Shown in pieces: positions 12,858 through 14,039 of a stretch of DNA of 14,039 nt (its first letter is position 1; every line of letters begins with the position of its first letter). Origin of the DNA: Ornithomonoglobus_A sp034090805 (lineage in GTDB: Bacteria; Bacillota; Clostridia; UBA1381); assembly GCA_034090805.1 (NCBI GenBank), contig JAXDRV010000005.1, positions 1-14,039 of the forward strand, read 5' to 3'. The translations under genes and the position numbers were made by a program. Under the pieces are notes generated by a model. It had not been told where the DNA came from and did no database searches. It saw only the letters and a program-made list of their open reading frames with translations.

Positions 12858-13685
12858 TTAATATAATTTATCTATTACTTCATCAGATATTTTAAAGCCG
12901 TGCTTTTCCTCGGGAAATGCTCCGCTTTTTACTTCCGCTGCATATGCGGCAAATGCGTCTTTCATTATTTTCCCCGCATCGGCATATTTTTTTGCGAATT
13001 TGGGAACAAAATCGGAATACATTCCGAGCATATCCTGGTATACAAGCACCTGACCGTCACAGCCCGCTCCTGCGCCTATTCCGATTGTGGGTATTGATAT
13101 TTCCTTAGAGATAAGCTCCGCAAGACGTGCCGGCACACATTCAAGCACAAGCATAAACGCTCCCGCCTGCTCCGTTTTCTTTGCGTCCTCGATAAGCTCC
13201 CTTGCACGTTCTTCATCTCTGCCCTGAACCTTGAAGCCGCCGAATACGTTGACCGACTGCGGCGTAAGACCTATGTGTGCAACGACCGGAATCGACGCTT
13301 TTGTGATTGCCTCTATCCTGTCGCATACAGATGCGCCGCCCTCAAGCTTGACGGCATATGCGCCGCCCTCCTGTATCAGCCGCCCGGCGTTTTTTACTGC
13401 ATCGTAAACCGAGGTCTGATACGACATAAAGGGCATATCTGCAATTACCATTGCATTTTTCGCTCCTCTTGCCACTGCCTTGGTGTGATGGAGCATATCC
13501 TCCATGGTCACCGGTAAGGTTGAATCGTAGCCGAGCATAACCATGCCCAGCGAATCGCCCACAAGAATACAATTTATTCCCGACTCGTCAATCAGCTTCG
13601 CCGTGGAGTAATCGTATGCCGTAAGCATAGTGATTTTGTCGCCGTTTTGCTTTTGTTCCAAAACGGTAGCTGTTGTGTTTTTCAT
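12858..13685 (-). CDS. panB: 3-methyl-2-oxobutanoate hydroxymethyltransferase (ketopantoate hydroxymethyltransferase)
   Basis: PanB transfers a hydroxymethyl group from 5,10-methylenetetrahydrofolate to 2-ketoisovalerate, giving ketopantoate. The 275-residue TIM-barrel enzyme shows the Mg/substrate residues D44 (VGDSLG), D83 (IADMPF), K113-E115 (VKLEGG) and the expected catalytic E182 (LECVP), plus the signature IGIGAGAGCDGQ at about 201-212. The ATG at 13685 has GGAG 6 nt upstream; the ATG at 13718 would add MPHKCGGMEIV, encoded by the leader hairpin and SD. No panE-like ketopantoate reductase is in the window, so reduction to pantoate must be encoded elsewhere. It is the first gene of panB-panC-panD-coaX. 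Confidence 0.97.
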   Translation of the reverse strand: MKNTTATVLEQKQNGDKITMLTAYDYSTAKLIDESGINCILVGDSLGMVMLGYDSTLPVTMEDMLHHTKAVARGAKNAMVIADMPFMSYQTSVYDAVKNAGRLIQEGGAYAVKLEGGASVCDRIEAITKASIPVVAHIGLTPQSVNVFGGFKVQGRDEERARELIEDAKKTEQAGAFMLVLECVPARLAELISKEISIPTIGIGAGAGCDGQVLVYQDMLGMYSDFVPKFAKKYADAGKIMKDAFAAYAAEVKSGAFPEEKHGFKISDEVIDKLY

Positions 13686-13715
13686 AACAATCTCCATTCC
13701 TCCGCATTTGTGCGG
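13686..13715 (-). promoter_or_regulatory. panB leader: GC hairpin directly upstream of the SD
   Basis: CCGCA-CAAA-TGCGG (minus strand, 13702-13715) runs into AGGAATGGAGATTGTT and the ATG at 13685. It is nearly the same as the hairpin at 6-19 and has the same layout as those before serS, gerAB and panD. Confidence 0.6.
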
Positions 13716-13793
13716 CATAAATTCCGATACGGAAAAGCTCTCTCCCGCACCGCAGCCTCCGTTATTATTCCGTTTGGATACAATACATCGGCT
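13716..13793 (-). promoter_or_regulatory. Structured 5' leader of the pan operon
   Basis: Between the promoter and the panB hairpin the minus-strand RNA can pair CCGAT (about 13781-13785) with ATCGG (13727-13731). Inside that, ACGGAA pairs with TTCCGT, enclosing a purine-rich loop region GGAGGCTGCGGTGCGGGAGA with a possible small inner stem. Leaders of panB genes in Firmicutes are known to carry the candidate regulatory RNA called the pan motif. I cannot confirm that this sequence fits that consensus. Confidence 0.4.
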
Positions 13794-13799
13794 AATATG

Positions 13800-13828
13800 A
13801 TTATATCACTTTTTTTTTATAATTTCAA
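13800..13828 (-). promoter_or_regulatory. Sigma-A promoter of panBCD-coaX
   Basis: On the minus strand, TTGAAA (13823-13828) is separated by exactly 17 nt, including an A-rich run, from a perfect TATAAT (13800-13805). The predicted start near 13793 gives an mRNA leader of about 108 nt. Nothing coding is seen from here to the window end. Confidence 0.8.
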
Positions 13829-13885
13829 CATATAAATTATTCAATTAATTCTTGATTATTATTATATAAGATGTTATAATATATA

Positions 13886-14036
13886 TAATGATCACTGCAC
13901 AAATGCGATTTTCAATCGCATTTGGAAAAATTATGACTATTGTCAAAATTTTTCGTGTAAAATCAGAGATTTTACACAGTTCGCATTGATAAAGTCTGCC
14001 CAAATAAATATTTTGAGAGCAAAGTATTTATTTGGG
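13886..14036 (+). repeat. 151-bp dispersed hairpin-chain repeat, copy 2
   Basis: This is the reverse complement of 1438-1588 with 4 differences. Its hairpins lie at 13901-13923, 13926-13953, about 13955-13977 and 13999-14036. The single change in the last arm (AAAGTATTTATTTGGG) turns an A-T pair into a wobble-compatible one. The window ends 3 nt later, so the unit may continue. It lies upstream of the pan promoter and divergent from it. Confidence 0.85.
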
Positions 14037-14039
14037 TTG

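Overview
The window looks like the chromosome of a low-to-moderate-GC, spore-forming Firmicute, most likely a member of the Clostridia. The grounds are a three-gene GerA-type spore germinant receptor operon, a Soj/Spo0J-type parA-parB pair with two perfect 16-bp parS sites (TGTTTCACGTGAAACA), a DUF4446 gene next to parB, and AT-rich intergenic DNA with AGGAGG-type ribosome binding sites. parAB-DUF4446-serS is an origin-proximal neighbourhood in Firmicutes, so the window probably lies near oriC. No tRNA, rRNA, transposase, integrase or phage gene was seen.

Layout. 1-4.5 kb, minus strand: parA, parB, a DUF4446 membrane protein, a small membrane/coiled-coil protein of unknown function, then serS. 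parA is read from a sigma-A-like promoter whose -35 box touches a parS site. 4.7-9.3 kb, plus strand: a germinant receptor operon (A, B and C subunits plus a 54-residue two-helix membrane protein), divergent from parA and preceded by a sigma-G/F-like promoter. The second parS site follows the A-subunit stop codon by one base. 9.3-10.2 kb, minus strand: a lipoprotein serine hydrolase of the class A beta-lactamase fold, end to end with the germination operon. 10.7-13.7 kb, minus strand: panB-panC-panD-coaX, which makes pantothenate from ketoisovalerate and aspartate and phosphorylates it, the first committed stretch of CoA synthesis. It is driven by a very good sigma-A promoter and has a long, structured 5' leader.

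The gaps between genes are unusually rich in structure. (1) A 151-bp chain of four hairpins occurs twice in opposite orientation, upstream of serS and upstream of panB, with only 4 differences. (2) A family of roughly 90-105 nt imperfect palindromes sharing a core like CGAGTTcCCG...GAGGGATGT occurs seven times: two X-Y pairs in opposite orientation, around parAB-gerAA-gerAB, and three tandem copies between the serine hydrolase and coaX. (3) A 104-nt inverted repeat sits between panC and panD, flanked by a 19-bp direct repeat that carries the Shine-Dalgarno sequence. (4) A short GC hairpin placed directly upstream of a near-identical Shine-Dalgarno segment precedes serS, gerAB, panD and panB, and probably the gene just beyond position 1.

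The genes themselves belong to known families. The less ordinary material is the recurrent hairpin-SD leader, the palindromic repeat families, the parS placement and the two-helix ORF ending the ger operon. All readings are from visual inspection; folding, family assignment and repeat abundance were not computed.
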